From Candidatus Poribacteria bacterium (GTDB taxonomy: Bacteria > Poribacteria > WGA-4E > GCA-2687025): a stretch of 7,939 bases of DNA. Location: assembly GCA_002687025.1 (NCBI GenBank), contig NYZG01000048.1, positions 1 through 7,939 of the forward strand. Reading direction: 5' to 3'. This document shows positions 1 through 7,430 of this stretch, in pieces. The translations under genes were made by a program, and so were the position numbers. The notes under the pieces are model-generated. The model did not search any database. It saw nothing but the letters and a program-made list of their open reading frames with translations, and had not been told where the DNA came from. Within the stretch, counting starts at the first letter, position 1; each line of letters opens with the position of its first letter.

Positions 1-1
1 G

Positions 2-199
2 GCCGAATTCGGCGAGGCGCAGCAGCTCCCGCCCCAGGTAGGCGATGTTTGGCGCGCGAACTTCTACCGCATCGACCGCTCCGAGCCCGTCGACCGACCG
101 GAGATGACCTCCTGGTCCACGATCGGCACCCACAACTTCCACGATTCCGCGGCGTTTGGGTACATCGAGTTCGGCGGCGTGCCTGGCGCTACGGACTGA
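2..199 (+). CDS. C-terminal fragment of a CBM9-like carbohydrate-binding protein (5' end outside window)
   Basis: An open frame enters from the left edge in frame 2 and runs 65 codons to TGA at 197-199; no start is visible. The fragment carries the typical end of family-9-like carbohydrate-binding (CBM9/DOMON-like) domains: WRANFYRID at residues 17-25, a tryptophan in SWST near residue 38, then FH and FGYIEF at residues 46-57. In this family the Trp/Tyr-rich segment and the closing FG-x-I/L-x-F strand belong to a beta-sandwich, and such modules usually sit in secreted proteins that bind or act on glycans. The rest of the protein and any catalytic partner domain lie outside the window. It converges on the large secreted peptidase gene, and the last 11 bases of both genes overlap. 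The family call rests on motif recognition in a short fragment; the exact function is unknown. Confidence 0.7.
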   Translation, partial: AEFGEAQQLPPQVGDVWRANFYRIDRSEPVDRPEMTSWSTIGTHNFHDSAAFGYIEFGGVPGATD

Positions 200-3100
200 G
201 CGCCATACGTCCCGTCATCGTGAAGGGCGGGCCACCACCGACGGGCGCGGCCGTGAATCGGTAGAAATAGAGGCCGCCCGGCGCGATGTCGCCGCGCTCG
301 TTGCGGCCGTCCCAGTGGATAGCCCGCGTCCTCGTGGCGTAGCGGCCGTCCGCGAGCACGGGCGAGACGATCGTCCGCACGAGTCGCCCAGCCATGTCGT
401 AGATCGCCACGTCGACGCGCGAGGTCGCGGCGAGCTCGAACGGTATCCACGTCTCAGGGTTGAAGGGATTCGGGAAGCTCTGACCGACGCCGGTGACGTA
501 CGCGTCCGCGGCCGCCTGTGGCTCCGAGCGTGATGTCACGGGGTCGCTGACGTACAGAGCGCCGTCGTCCTCCCTGCGGAACACGTGCACGCGGTCGACA
601 TCCGACACGTACAGCCTCGGCCCCTCCAGCGCGAGCCCACCCACCCACCGGAACGAACGCTCGCGGAACAGCAGGGCGGGGGATACGGGGTCTCTCGCGT
701 CCCAGCCTGTCACGCCACTCTCGCCGCCCGCGAAGACGCGGCCGTTGCGCGTCGCCAGCGCGCGGACATCGAACTGCGCATCCCATCGCGCGATCTCCGA
801 CGGCTGCCGAGGGTCGGCTATGTCGTAGACGATCACGTCCGCGCCCGCGCCGACGAACAGCGCGTCGTCATGCCGCACGATGGCGCGGGCGTTCCTTGCG
901 TCTCGGGTCCTGGCGAGGAACGCTGGCGCGCCGGGAGTCGAGATGTCGTACAGTTCGAAGCCGTCCTCAGCCACCGCGATCGAGAGGAGGTCCCCCGAGA
1001 CCGAGACGGAGACACCGCGCCCGCCCACGGACAGCGTGCGACCCCGCTGAGGACGCGGGCCCGTCACGTCGTGGACAATGACGTTCCCCGCGGCCACATA
1101 GGCCTGCGTCCCATCTTCGGAGAGCGCCACGCCCGACGCGGGTTCAGACACACCGACCGGTTCACCGACGGTGGGGGCCCCGATGTTCGTGAGATCGACG
1201 ACCTCTAGCCCCGCGGTGGTCGCCACGTACGCGAGCGCGCCACGCGCCGCGACATCCTGCGCGTCTCCGCGCAGCGGCACATGAGCCAGGACGCCCGTGC
1301 GCTCCATCACGGCCAACCCTCCGCGCCCGTTCGCCACATACACGCGCCGGCCGTTCGCGTGCGCCTTCCCACTCAGCCCGAACGTGTCCACGTGCGACAC
1401 GTACTGCGGGGCCCGCATGTCCCCGACGTTCATGACGGCGACGCCCCCTCGGCCATCCGCCAGATACGCCCACGGGCCGTCCAGGGCGACGGCGTGCGCT
1501 GCTCCGCGAGTCGGCGCGCGGCCGATCGTCCTCGGCTCGCCTGAGACATCGACGAGGCGCATGCCCGCTTCGCTCTCCGCCGTGACGAGTATGTCGCCGC
1601 GCAGGGCCATGTCGCGTGGCTGTGCCGTGGTGTTCATGCTGACGGCGATCTCCGACGCGTTTGGGTCCGCCGTGTCGATGCCCACCAGCACCCCGGACCC
1701 GCCCCATATCAGACCGCGATGCGGCGCCGCCCCGAAAACAATGAGCTCCAGCAGTCCTTCCTGAGGCATCGCCGGCATGCCCGCGATCGAGAACACGCGA
1801 AACCCGTTGCCGCCATCGCTCACATAGAGTCGGTCGTCCGCAGCGTGGAGGAAGTGGCCCGTCCCGGAGAAGAGCGCCTGCACGAGCCGGGGGTCGGCCG
1901 GCGCCGAGATGTCGTAGGCGCGCAGCCCGGCCCGCGCGTCGAGCACGAACAGGTGGTCCCCATGCAGCGCGAGATGAGCCGCGGCCCCGCCCTGATTGAC
2001 CCGCCCGAGAGGGCTCCCAGCGCCGGCGTCGTAGATACCGACGCCGGCGGTGTCCTCGGCCACGTAGACCGTCACCCCGTTTGTAGCGACATCGCGCGCC
2101 TCGCCCGCCGTCCCGACGACGTGCGCTAGAGACAGCTTCGCCGGGTCGCCACGGTCGAACTTCGCCACGCCCCAGCCCGCGGCCGCCCACAGGCCGTCCG
2201 AAGACAGCGCGATCCGTCGAACATCCGCGGCCACTGGGAGCGCGCCCTGCGGCGTGAGGACGCCCGCCGCCGCCCTGCGCGCGGGCATGACTCCGTCGAC
2301 CAGTAGGCGCTTCACTGCCGGCCCCGTCCGCACGATGAACGGCCCCCAGCCGCCGGGATCGTCGCCGTCGTCCTGCTCGACGCGGTAAGTCAGCTCCTGC
2401 GCTACCGGCGTGGTCAGAACCAACGTGTACGTTTCCCCCTCCGCCGCGTCCGCCACGCGCAGCGAGGCTGTGCCATCGCCGGCCAACGGCAGAGCGAGAT
2501 AGTCGCGCGTTCGTGATCGCCAGACGTTCGCGGTGTACTCGGACCCAACGTCGCCTTCGACGCTGAAGGCAAGAGGGCCCGCGGGCGCCCGCGAGAACTC
2601 CACGTATGACACGGACCACTCGCGAAGCGGCGCGCTCCCAGCCGCCGGATACGCGCCTCGTTTGGCCACTCTCACCGAAGGCACAGAGAAGTCCACCGGG
2701 ACCGAGCGATACCCGGCCAACGGCATGACCCCGCGGTTGTTGAGCAGGTTCGCCAGCGCCCATGTCGGGAATATCTCCGCGACGCGTTCGGATCGTCCGA
2801 TCTCCTCCAGCGCCGCGTCGATGGCCGCAACGCCGCGCCGAGGAACGCGGCCGTATGCCTCCGCGAACGCCCGACCGCCGAAGTGGTCGTGCAAGTACAT
2901 GAGCAGCAGGAAGCTCGCGCCGTACCACGTGCCGAAGCTGTTGTCGGACGTGAGCGACTGAGGCGGCGTGTTCAGGTACTCGCGTAGGAACAGACCGTGG
3001 ATGTTGCCGTACAGGGCCCATTCGGCGAAGGCACCACGCCCCTCTTCGAGCCACCGTTCGTCCGTGGACCCGCCGCGCTGCCGCCAGTTCAACAGGTGCG

Positions 3101-3668
3101 TGAACTCGTGGGCCACGAGGTTGATGAACCGGAACCAGTCGTAGTCGCGGAGGGCGAAGACGTCGAGGTATATCATCTCGCGCGCGTTGCTCTCGAGCTC
3201 GAGCGGCAGTTCGTCCACCTGCGAGAAGTAGCCGCCAAAGCCCGCGGACGTGTTGTTCGCGGCGACGTCGTGCAGCAGCACCGTGACGCGTGTATCGCCG
3301 TCAACGCCCGGCAGCCATTCGCTCCCGAACCACGCGCGCGCCTGCGGATAGATGACGTTGTCGAATTCCGCCGACAGGCTCCGCAGTCGCGCCATGTTCA
3401 GGGTGTTGACCCGCGCGTCGTCGACCCAGTAGGAAGCGTGCCGCCCCACGTGGCGCAGCGTAGCTTGCGCGCGGCCGTCGGGTATATGCGTGAAGAACGT
3501 GGTCTTGTCGCCGACACTTGCCGGGCGAGCGGCCGGGGCGGATCGAAACTCTCCGCTCGCCGCGACGTCACGGTCGGTATGCAGCGACCACGTTCCGCAG
3601 TCCGTCTGTGCCCGGGCAAACAGCGGGCAGAGAAGCAGGAGAACGGCGACGCGGAGTAGCAGCGACAT
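189..3668 (-). CDS. Secreted zinc metallopeptidase-like protein with LVIVD propeller repeats and FlgD-like C-terminal tail
   Basis: A 1159-residue exported protein. Residues 1-20 form a signal peptide (Arg at 6, leucine-rich core, likely cleavage after ARA). The N-terminal domain has HEFTH at 187-191 followed by WLEEG at 206-210, a gluzincin layout: His187, His191 and probably Glu209 as zinc ligands, Glu188 as the general base. The context resembles M30/hyicolysin-like peptidases, including the later YGASFLLLMYL segment at 249-259. Residues about 322-450 are a beta-rich linker domain. Residues about 482-1035 hold fourteen LVIVD-like units with YDIS-x-P or VDVSG ends. Residues 1064-1159 are a FlgD-Ig-like tail starting SFPNPFNPETWIPFELA. 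The start chosen is ATG at 3668 because it puts the signal peptide at the very N-terminus. An in-frame GTG at 3704 would add 12 residues and has a GAGGG 11 bases upstream, so it remains possible. Peptidase activity and substrate are inferred; the propeller probably mediates protein or glycan contacts. Confidence 0.85.
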   Translation of the reverse strand: MSLLLRVAVLLLLCPLFARAQTDCGTWSLHTDRDVAASGEFRSAPAARPASVGDKTTFFTHIPDGRAQATLRHVGRHASYWVDDARVNTLNMARLRSLSAEFDNVIYPQARAWFGSEWLPGVDGDTRVTVLLHDVAANNTSAGFGGYFSQVDELPLELESNAREMIYLDVFALRDYDWFRFINLVAHEFTHLLNWRQRGGSTDERWLEEGRGAFAEWALYGNIHGLFLREYLNTPPQSLTSDNSFGTWYGASFLLLMYLHDHFGGRAFAEAYGRVPRRGVAAIDAALEEIGRSERVAEIFPTWALANLLNNRGVMPLAGYRSVPVDFSVPSVRVAKRGAYPAAGSAPLREWSVSYVEFSRAPAGPLAFSVEGDVGSEYTANVWRSRTRDYLALPLAGDGTASLRVADAAEGETYTLVLTTPVAQELTYRVEQDDGDDPGGWGPFIVRTGPAVKRLLVDGVMPARRAAAGVLTPQGALPVAADVRRIALSSDGLWAAAGWGVAKFDRGDPAKLSLAHVVGTAGEARDVATNGVTVYVAEDTAGVGIYDAGAGSPLGRVNQGGAAAHLALHGDHLFVLDARAGLRAYDISAPADPRLVQALFSGTGHFLHAADDRLYVSDGGNGFRVFSIAGMPAMPQEGLLELIVFGAAPHRGLIWGGSGVLVGIDTADPNASEIAVSMNTTAQPRDMALRGDILVTAESEAGMRLVDVSGEPRTIGRAPTRGAAHAVALDGPWAYLADGRGGVAVMNVGDMRAPQYVSHVDTFGLSGKAHANGRRVYVANGRGGLAVMERTGVLAHVPLRGDAQDVAARGALAYVATTAGLEVVDLTNIGAPTVGEPVGVSEPASGVALSEDGTQAYVAAGNVIVHDVTGPRPQRGRTLSVGGRGVSVSVSGDLLSIAVAEDGFELYDISTPGAPAFLARTRDARNARAIVRHDDALFVGAGADVIVYDIADPRQPSEIARWDAQFDVRALATRNGRVFAGGESGVTGWDARDPVSPALLFRERSFRWVGGLALEGPRLYVSDVDRVHVFRREDDGALYVSDPVTSRSEPQAAADAYVTGVGQSFPNPFNPETWIPFELAATSRVDVAIYDMAGRLVRTIVSPVLADGRYATRTRAIHWDGRNERGDIAPGGLYFYRFTAAPVGGGPPFTMTGRMALSP
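192..479 (-). other. FlgD-Ig-like / type IX-like C-terminal tail domain
   Basis: Residues 1064-1159 begin with SFPNPFNPETWIPFELA, continue with VDVAIYDMAGRLVRTI and WDGRNERGDIAPGGLYFYRF, and end in a short beta strand. This is the pattern of FlgD Ig-like and Por-type C-terminal tails found on many secreted proteins of Poribacteria, Latescibacterota, Fibrobacterota and FCB-group bacteria. In Bacteroidota, comparable tails direct export by the type IX system. Whether this organism has such a system cannot be told from the window, so the role (sorting signal or surface attachment) is inferred. Confidence 0.75.
564..2225 (-). other. Region coding for fourteen LVIVD-like beta-propeller repeats
   Basis: This part of the secreted protein (residues about 482-1035) is built of units averaging about 40.5 residues. 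The Asp (or its replacement) that ends each hydrophobic-hydrophobic-D strand falls at residues 505, 547, 586, 627, 665, 707, 747, 789, 825, 867, 908, 949, 990 and 1031. Typical units read LRAYDISAPADP, FELYDISTPGAP and VIVYDIADPRQP, the hallmark of LVIVD repeats, with a preceding LYV-x-G or AYVA strand. Units at 627, 747, 789 and 1031 have lost the Asp. The repeats are divergent in DNA, so this is an old protein-level repeat rather than a recent tandem duplication. Confidence 0.75.
3042..3110 (-). other. Zinc-binding active-site region (HEFTH ... WLEEG)
   Basis: These codons encode residues 187-209 of the large secreted protein. His187, Glu188 and His191 make the HExxH motif. Glu209, 18 residues after the second histidine in a W-L-E-E-G context, is the likely third ligand, matching the W-I-N-E-G element of M30-like and other gluzincin peptidases. 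All key residues are intact, so the domain is probably active rather than a degenerate relic. Confidence 0.75.
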
Positions 3669-3709
3669 GGACTCGTCCGCACGAAGGGTCGGAGCGGCTC
3701 TCACTAATA

Positions 3710-3739
3710 GAGATACCCTCGGGCGCCGTCGGAACTCAA
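3710..3739 (-). promoter_or_regulatory. Possible sigma70-like promoter for the secreted peptidase
   Basis: In the 81 bp gap between the esterase stop and the peptidase start, the minus strand reads TTGAGT (3739-3734) and, after 18 bases, TATCTC (3715-3710). This is a fair -35 but a poor -10 match. Transcription would begin near 3703, just upstream of the preferred ATG at 3668, and would exclude the GTG at 3704. The surrounding DNA is locally more AT-rich than the genes. Weak evidence; it could be chance. Confidence 0.2.
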
Positions 3740-3749
3740 CAGAAAGCCG

Positions 3750-5324
3750 CTACTGATTGTCGTCCGTGATGCCCGGCCAATCGTCCGTGCGGAACGGCGC
3801 AGCCGGCAGCCCGCTGTCGTTGGTGAGGTTGCAGAGAGGGTTGCTGGCCCACGCGTAGCGCACGGCGGCGGGATGGCGAACCAGGTCGCTCCGCACGACC
3901 ACCGTGTCCCCGTCGATCTCCGCCTGTGCCCATCGGAACTTCCGGTCGGAGCCCGCGATGGCGAACCCGGCGAGCGCCTTTCCGCCCACCGTGGTGAGGC
4001 CGGCGCCGACATTGTCGAACGAGATGCGTACCGCCGCTTCCTCTGCCTCGTCCTGCATGCCCGCATAGGTCGGGCCGGAGTCGAGCACATCTTGACCGTA
4101 GGCGATGCGCAGGGCGTTCAGCGCCAGTCGCGCGCCGACATCGCGTTTGTTCGGCGGGTGGATGTCGTCGGCGTCGCCGATGTCCAGCGTCACCGTCAGG
4201 CCGGTGTTCTCCAGTTCCAGCGCCGCCGCCTGCGACTCGCGGATTTCCGCCCACATGTCGTCTTCGGGTTCCTCGGGGGGCATCAGCCAGTCGGGCAGTT
4301 GCACGACGAGAAACGGGAATGGACCCATATCCCACGCCTCGCGCCAGTCCTGGATCAGCGCGTGTAGTAGTCCGCGGTATGCGTACGACAGACTGCTGAT
4401 TGCGTTCGATTCGCCCTGGTACCACAGCGCGCCACGGATCGCGTATGGGATTACGGGCGCGACCATGCCGTTGTACATCCCCGCCGGACGATTCGCCTGC
4501 TCGCGAGGGTCACCGGGGGGCGTGGGCTCGGCCGGGAACTCCCCGCCGCCCTGCATCGCGCTGCGCATGCCCACACGGTATTCGTGCGTGCGCCACGCCA
4601 TGTCCGCCATCCCCGCCTCGTACGCCCGCAGTGCATTCTCGTAGCGCGCGAGGCCCTCCGCGAACGCGTCGTCGGACTCCAGCGTCGGCCGGCTGATCCA
4701 CGCCTCGATCCAAGAGCCACCCCACGACGCGTTTATCAGCCCAACCGGCACGCCGAGCTCTTGCCGCAGATGCCGGCCGAAGTGGTACGCGGCGGCGCTG
4801 AATCCGTGCGCAGCTTGCGGAGTGCATGGCGTCCACGATCCGTCCACCCGGTCGACCGGCTCGTCGAACATGACATGGGGACACGTGAACAGGCGCAGGT
4901 CCGCGTCGGTTGCCGCGGGCAGGTACTCCGCGACGTGCAACGACGCCGACATCGGCCATTCCATGTTCGACTGCCCGGACGCGATCCACACCTCGCCGAC
5001 CATGACATCGGCGAACGCGACGGACTCCGCGCCGCGGACCACCATCTCGTGTGGCCCCCCGGCCGATAGCGGCGGCAGCGTCGCGCGCCACGCGCCGTCC
5101 GCGTCGGCCCTGGCGTCGGCGGTCGCGCCCGCGACTTCCACGGTGATCGATTCGCCCGGGTCGCCCGTTCCCCAGACCGGCAGGTCCACGTCCCGCTGTA
5201 GCACCATGTGATCCGTGAACACGTCCGCGACCGTGGGCCGCGCCCATGCCCGTCGGGTGGCGAGCGAGGTCAGCGCGAAGACGGCGACCGTGGCGATGAG
5301 GTAGAGCAGGCCGACGAGCAGCAT
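3750..5324 (-). CDS. Exported SGNH-family esterase, sialate O-acetylesterase-like
   Basis: A 524-residue protein of the sialate O-acetylesterase (SASA/DUF303-type) group, which removes O-acetyl groups from sialic acids or other acetylated sugars. All SGNH blocks are visible: GEVWIASGQSNMEW at 110-123 with the catalytic Ser118, INASWGGSWIEAW at 197-209, LWYQGESNA at 300-308, and DADDIHP at 384-390 giving Asp386 and His389. VFTDHMVLQRDVDLPVWGTG at 35-54 is the usual N-terminal beta-sandwich entry, and FRTDDWPGIT at 511-520 is the typical family end. Length is normal. Residues 1-23 are a hydrophobic segment followed by RR, so the protein is exported or membrane-anchored. ATG at 5324 is chosen because GGAGG lies 5 bases upstream; a GTG at 5372 is open in frame but lacks such a site. 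The natural substrate is uncertain, since many relatives act on plant or algal acetylated glycans. Confidence 0.9.
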   Translation of the reverse strand: MLLVGLLYLIATVAVFALTSLATRRAWARPTVADVFTDHMVLQRDVDLPVWGTGDPGESITVEVAGATADARADADGAWRATLPPLSAGGPHEMVVRGAESVAFADVMVGEVWIASGQSNMEWPMSASLHVAEYLPAATDADLRLFTCPHVMFDEPVDRVDGSWTPCTPQAAHGFSAAAYHFGRHLRQELGVPVGLINASWGGSWIEAWISRPTLESDDAFAEGLARYENALRAYEAGMADMAWRTHEYRVGMRSAMQGGGEFPAEPTPPGDPREQANRPAGMYNGMVAPVIPYAIRGALWYQGESNAISSLSYAYRGLLHALIQDWREAWDMGPFPFLVVQLPDWLMPPEEPEDDMWAEIRESQAAALELENTGLTVTLDIGDADDIHPPNKRDVGARLALNALRIAYGQDVLDSGPTYAGMQDEAEEAAVRISFDNVGAGLTTVGGKALAGFAIAGSDRKFRWAQAEIDGDTVVVRSDLVRHPAAVRYAWASNPLCNLTNDSGLPAAPFRTDDWPGITDDNQ

Positions 5325-5329
5325 CAGGG

Positions 5330-5334
5330 CCTCC
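5330..5334 (-). promoter_or_regulatory. Ribosome binding site deciding the esterase start
   Basis: The minus strand reads GGAGG here, followed by five bases (CCCTG) and then ATG at 5324. It is the clearest Shine-Dalgarno sequence I noticed in the window and favours this ATG over the upstream in-frame GTG at 5372. Confidence 0.7.
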
Positions 5335-5411
5335 GGGAATACGTCGTGAACGGCGAGGACGAGACCGGGCACATTCTGTCAGTCCGGGCTGCGTACGGCA
5401 ACGGCCCGCTG

Positions 5412-6377
5412 CTATCCAGGGGAAACCACGGCCAGCGGCGCTTCGCCGCGCCCCACGCGCGCGATGTTCTCGAAGATGAACCGGCCGCGGCGCGCCCACG
5501 TGTCGAACGTGATGCCCGCCGTGTGGGGAGTCAGCGCGACGTTGTCCATGCGCAGAAGAGGGTTGTCCGCAGCGGGCGGCTCGCGTTCCAGCACGTCCAG
5601 GGCCGCGCCGGCGATCTCGCCCGCGCGCAGCGCGTCGATCAGCGCCGCTTCGTCCACGACGCGCCCTCGACATGTGTTGACGAGGATCGCCGAAGCCTTC
5701 ATGCGCGCGAGCTCAGCCCCGCCGATCAGCCCGTCCGTCGATGGCGCGAGCGGCACGTGCAGCGTCACAATGTCGGCGGCCTCGAGAAGATCGCCGAGGT
5801 CGACCCGGCGGACCCCGAGCCGTTCATCGCGCGCTGCGTCGGCGGGCGCCTCGTCGGCGTAGACCACGTCGGCCCCGAACGCGCGCGCCAGCCGCGCGAC
5901 CTTGGCGCCGATGTTCCCGAGGCCGACGATGCCGACCGTCTTCCCGTCGACCGTGAACGTTGACCGCGCGACGGGGACATCCAGGGCCGGGTCGGCGCGC
6001 ATCTTCCGGTCGAGCTCGACCATGCGTCGATACTGCGCCAGGATAAGCGCCAGCGTGTGTTCGGCGACGTCCGTCGAGTTCGTGCCGCCGTTGTTCGCCA
6101 CCGGAATCCCCAGCTCGCGGCACAGCGCGAGGGGCATGTGCTCGTATCCGGCGCTGACAAGCTGCACCAGGCGCAGGCGCGCGCCGGCTCGAAGAACCGG
6201 CTCCGAGATGCGTCCCGGGAAGAGAATCAGGTAGTCCGACTCGGCGACGATGGGCGTCTTCTCGTCGTCAGGGAGCGACATCGCGTGGGTCGTGACGCGA
6301 TAGCCGGCCGGGGCATGTCGCGTGACCTCGGCCGCGACATGCGCGTCCTGATGCGTGAAGTAGGCGACGCTAGGCAT
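5412..6377 (-). CDS. NAD(P)-dependent D-2-hydroxyacid dehydrogenase
   Basis: A 321-residue cytoplasmic oxidoreductase of the D-isomer-specific 2-hydroxyacid dehydrogenase family, which interconverts 2-oxoacids (for example glyoxylate, hydroxypyruvate or 3-phosphohydroxypyruvate) and D-2-hydroxyacids. Visible parts are the substrate-domain segment LVQLVSAGYEHM near 70-81, NNGGTNSTDVAEHTLALIL at 95-113, the Rossmann loop GLGNIG at 152-157, and the catalytic trio Arg237 (NTCRGRVVDE), Glu266 (DVLEREP) and His285 (LTPHTAG). Asp175 at the end of the second Rossmann strand (VVYADE) suggests preference for NAD over NADP. Length is normal. The ATG at 6377 lies only 3 bases after the YgfZ-like gene's stop codon, so translation is probably coupled. 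The ribosome site is weak (GCAGG-like). The family is certain; the substrate is not. Confidence 0.93.
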   Translation of the reverse strand: MPSVAYFTHQDAHVAAEVTRHAPAGYRVTTHAMSLPDDEKTPIVAESDYLILFPGRISEPVLRAGARLRLVQLVSAGYEHMPLALCRELGIPVANNGGTNSTDVAEHTLALILAQYRRMVELDRKMRADPALDVPVARSTFTVDGKTVGIVGLGNIGAKVARLARAFGADVVYADEAPADAARDERLGVRRVDLGDLLEAADIVTLHVPLAPSTDGLIGGAELARMKASAILVNTCRGRVVDEAALIDALRAGEIAGAALDVLEREPPAADNPLLRMDNVALTPHTAGITFDTWARRGRFIFENIARVGRGEAPLAVVSPG

Positions 6378-6380
6378 ACG

Positions 6381-7430
6381 CTACGGCGCCTGCACTTGCG
6401 GGAACGGCGACGGCACGAACGGCGTGCTAACGACCTCTGCCCATGCGCTGCCCTGTGCCGCCGCCACACGCAGGCGCGAGCCAACCTCGGCAAACTGCGT
6501 ACGCGCGTAGCCGAGGCCGATCGCGGCATCCAGCGTGGGCGAGTGCGCCACGCTCGTCACGAAGCCCTGGGCCTTGCCGTCGTCGCCGTCCGCGAACAGT
6601 TCGGCGCGGGACTCGACGGTCGGCGCGCCGTCGAACCGGAACCCCACGAGCAGCTTGTTCGGATGACCCCGGTAATGCATCCGCGCGACGATCTCCTGAC
6701 CGACATAGCAGCCCTTCTCGAAGTCGATGGCCTGATACAGCCCAGCTTCGAGGGGGATGATGTCGTCATCGGTGTCCATCCCGTAGCGCGCGATGCCCGC
6801 CTCGATGCGCAACGCCTCCAGGGCGTCCGCGCCGACGTCGGCGACATTGTCCGCGGTGAGCGCTGCCCACAACGCGTCTCCGGCGTCCCGCGCCATCCAG
6901 AGGTCGTACCCCATTTCGCCCGTGCGGTTCCGGCACGCGATGATCACGGCGCCGTGGTCCGTCGCGGCTGTCAGCGACCCGTGCTGTTCGAGCTCGCGGA
7001 CATCGACCGCAAGGCGATCGGCGATATGTGCGGCCGCGCCCGGCCCCGCCACGCCGAACAGCGACCAGTCGTCCCCTACCGAGTGGATGGCCGCGTCTTC
7101 GGAAATCAAGAACCGGTCGAGGCGCTCTGCCAGCGGCGCGCCCATCTCCGGCTCCGTATCCAGCAGCAGGTCATCCTCGCGGACGATCAGGCGATAGTCA
7201 CCGAGCATCTTCCCACGGTCGGTGAGCATCGTCCCGTAATTGCCCTCGCCGACGGCCAGGCCCTCGACGTCGTTCGACACCATGCCGTGCAGCCAGGTCG
7301 CGCGCTCCGAGCCGGTCACGCGGAGCTTGCCGCGCGACGACAGATCGAAGAGGCCGACGTTCCCGCGCACGGCGGCCACCTGTTCCGCGACGCTCAGCTC
7401 GGTCGTGGCGATTGCCATTGGGTCACTCAC
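6381..7430 (-). CDS. ygfZ: YgfZ/GcvT-like folate-binding protein
   Basis: A 349-residue protein of the aminomethyltransferase-like (GcvT/YgfZ) family. The YgfZ signature KGCYVGQE is complete at residues 239-246, including Cys241. Upstream are GLFDLSSRGKLRVTG at 26-40 and WLHGMVSNDV at 46-55, and the C-terminal barrel includes AIGLGYAR at 303-310. Proteins with this signature bind tetrahydrofolate and help maintain or repair certain iron-sulfur enzymes, rather than cleaving glycine; no other glycine-cleavage genes are present here. GTG at 7430 overlaps the der stop by 8 bases. ATG at 7418 is an alternative, 4 bases past that stop and with a GAG 7 bases upstream. Either start indicates translational coupling. 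The N-terminus is shorter than in true GcvT, lacking the FAGW-type lead, which also supports the YgfZ assignment. Confidence 0.9.
   Translation of the reverse strand: MSDPMAIATTELSVAEQVAAVRGNVGLFDLSSRGKLRVTGSERATWLHGMVSNDVEGLAVGEGNYGTMLTDRGKMLGDYRLIVREDDLLLDTEPEMGAPLAERLDRFLISEDAAIHSVGDDWSLFGVAGPGAAAHIADRLAVDVRELEQHGSLTAATDHGAVIIACRNRTGEMGYDLWMARDAGDALWAALTADNVADVGADALEALRIEAGIARYGMDTDDDIIPLEAGLYQAIDFEKGCYVGQEIVARMHYRGHPNKLLVGFRFDGAPTVESRAELFADGDDGKAQGFVTSVAHSPTLDAAIGLGYARTQFAEVGSRLRVAAAQGSAWAEVVSTPFVPSPFPQVQAP

Noticed and set aside
1162..3054. 630-codon open frame on the - strand in another frame inside the peptidase gene
   Set aside because: Very Arg/Gly-rich and without motifs, while the overlapping frame carries HEFTH and regular repeats; it is a GC-driven shadow.
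3602..3668. Possible lipoprotein signal in the peptidase (Cys24 soon after the hydrophobic core)
   Set aside because: The residues before the Cys are AQTD, not a lipobox such as LAGC; a standard cleavage after ARA fits better.
3693..3751. 7 bp inverted repeat AGCGGCT / AGCCGCT in the esterase-peptidase gap
   Set aside because: The arms are 45 bases apart, extend no further, and are not followed by a T-tract, so neither a terminator nor a convincing operator is supported.
5325..5411. Gap between dehydrogenase and esterase searched for a terminator or promoter
   Set aside because: Apart from the GGAGG site I saw only short chance GC-rich matches, with no stable hairpin plus T-run and no good -35/-10 pair.
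5208..5963. 251-codon + strand open frame across the esterase start and the dehydrogenase
   Set aside because: Opposite two confidently identified genes, with charged low-complexity composition and no domain.
6381..7430. Calling this gene gcvT, the glycine-cleavage aminomethyltransferase
   Set aside because: The KGCYVGQE motif with its Cys, the short N-terminus and the absence of gcvH/gcvP point to the YgfZ branch.
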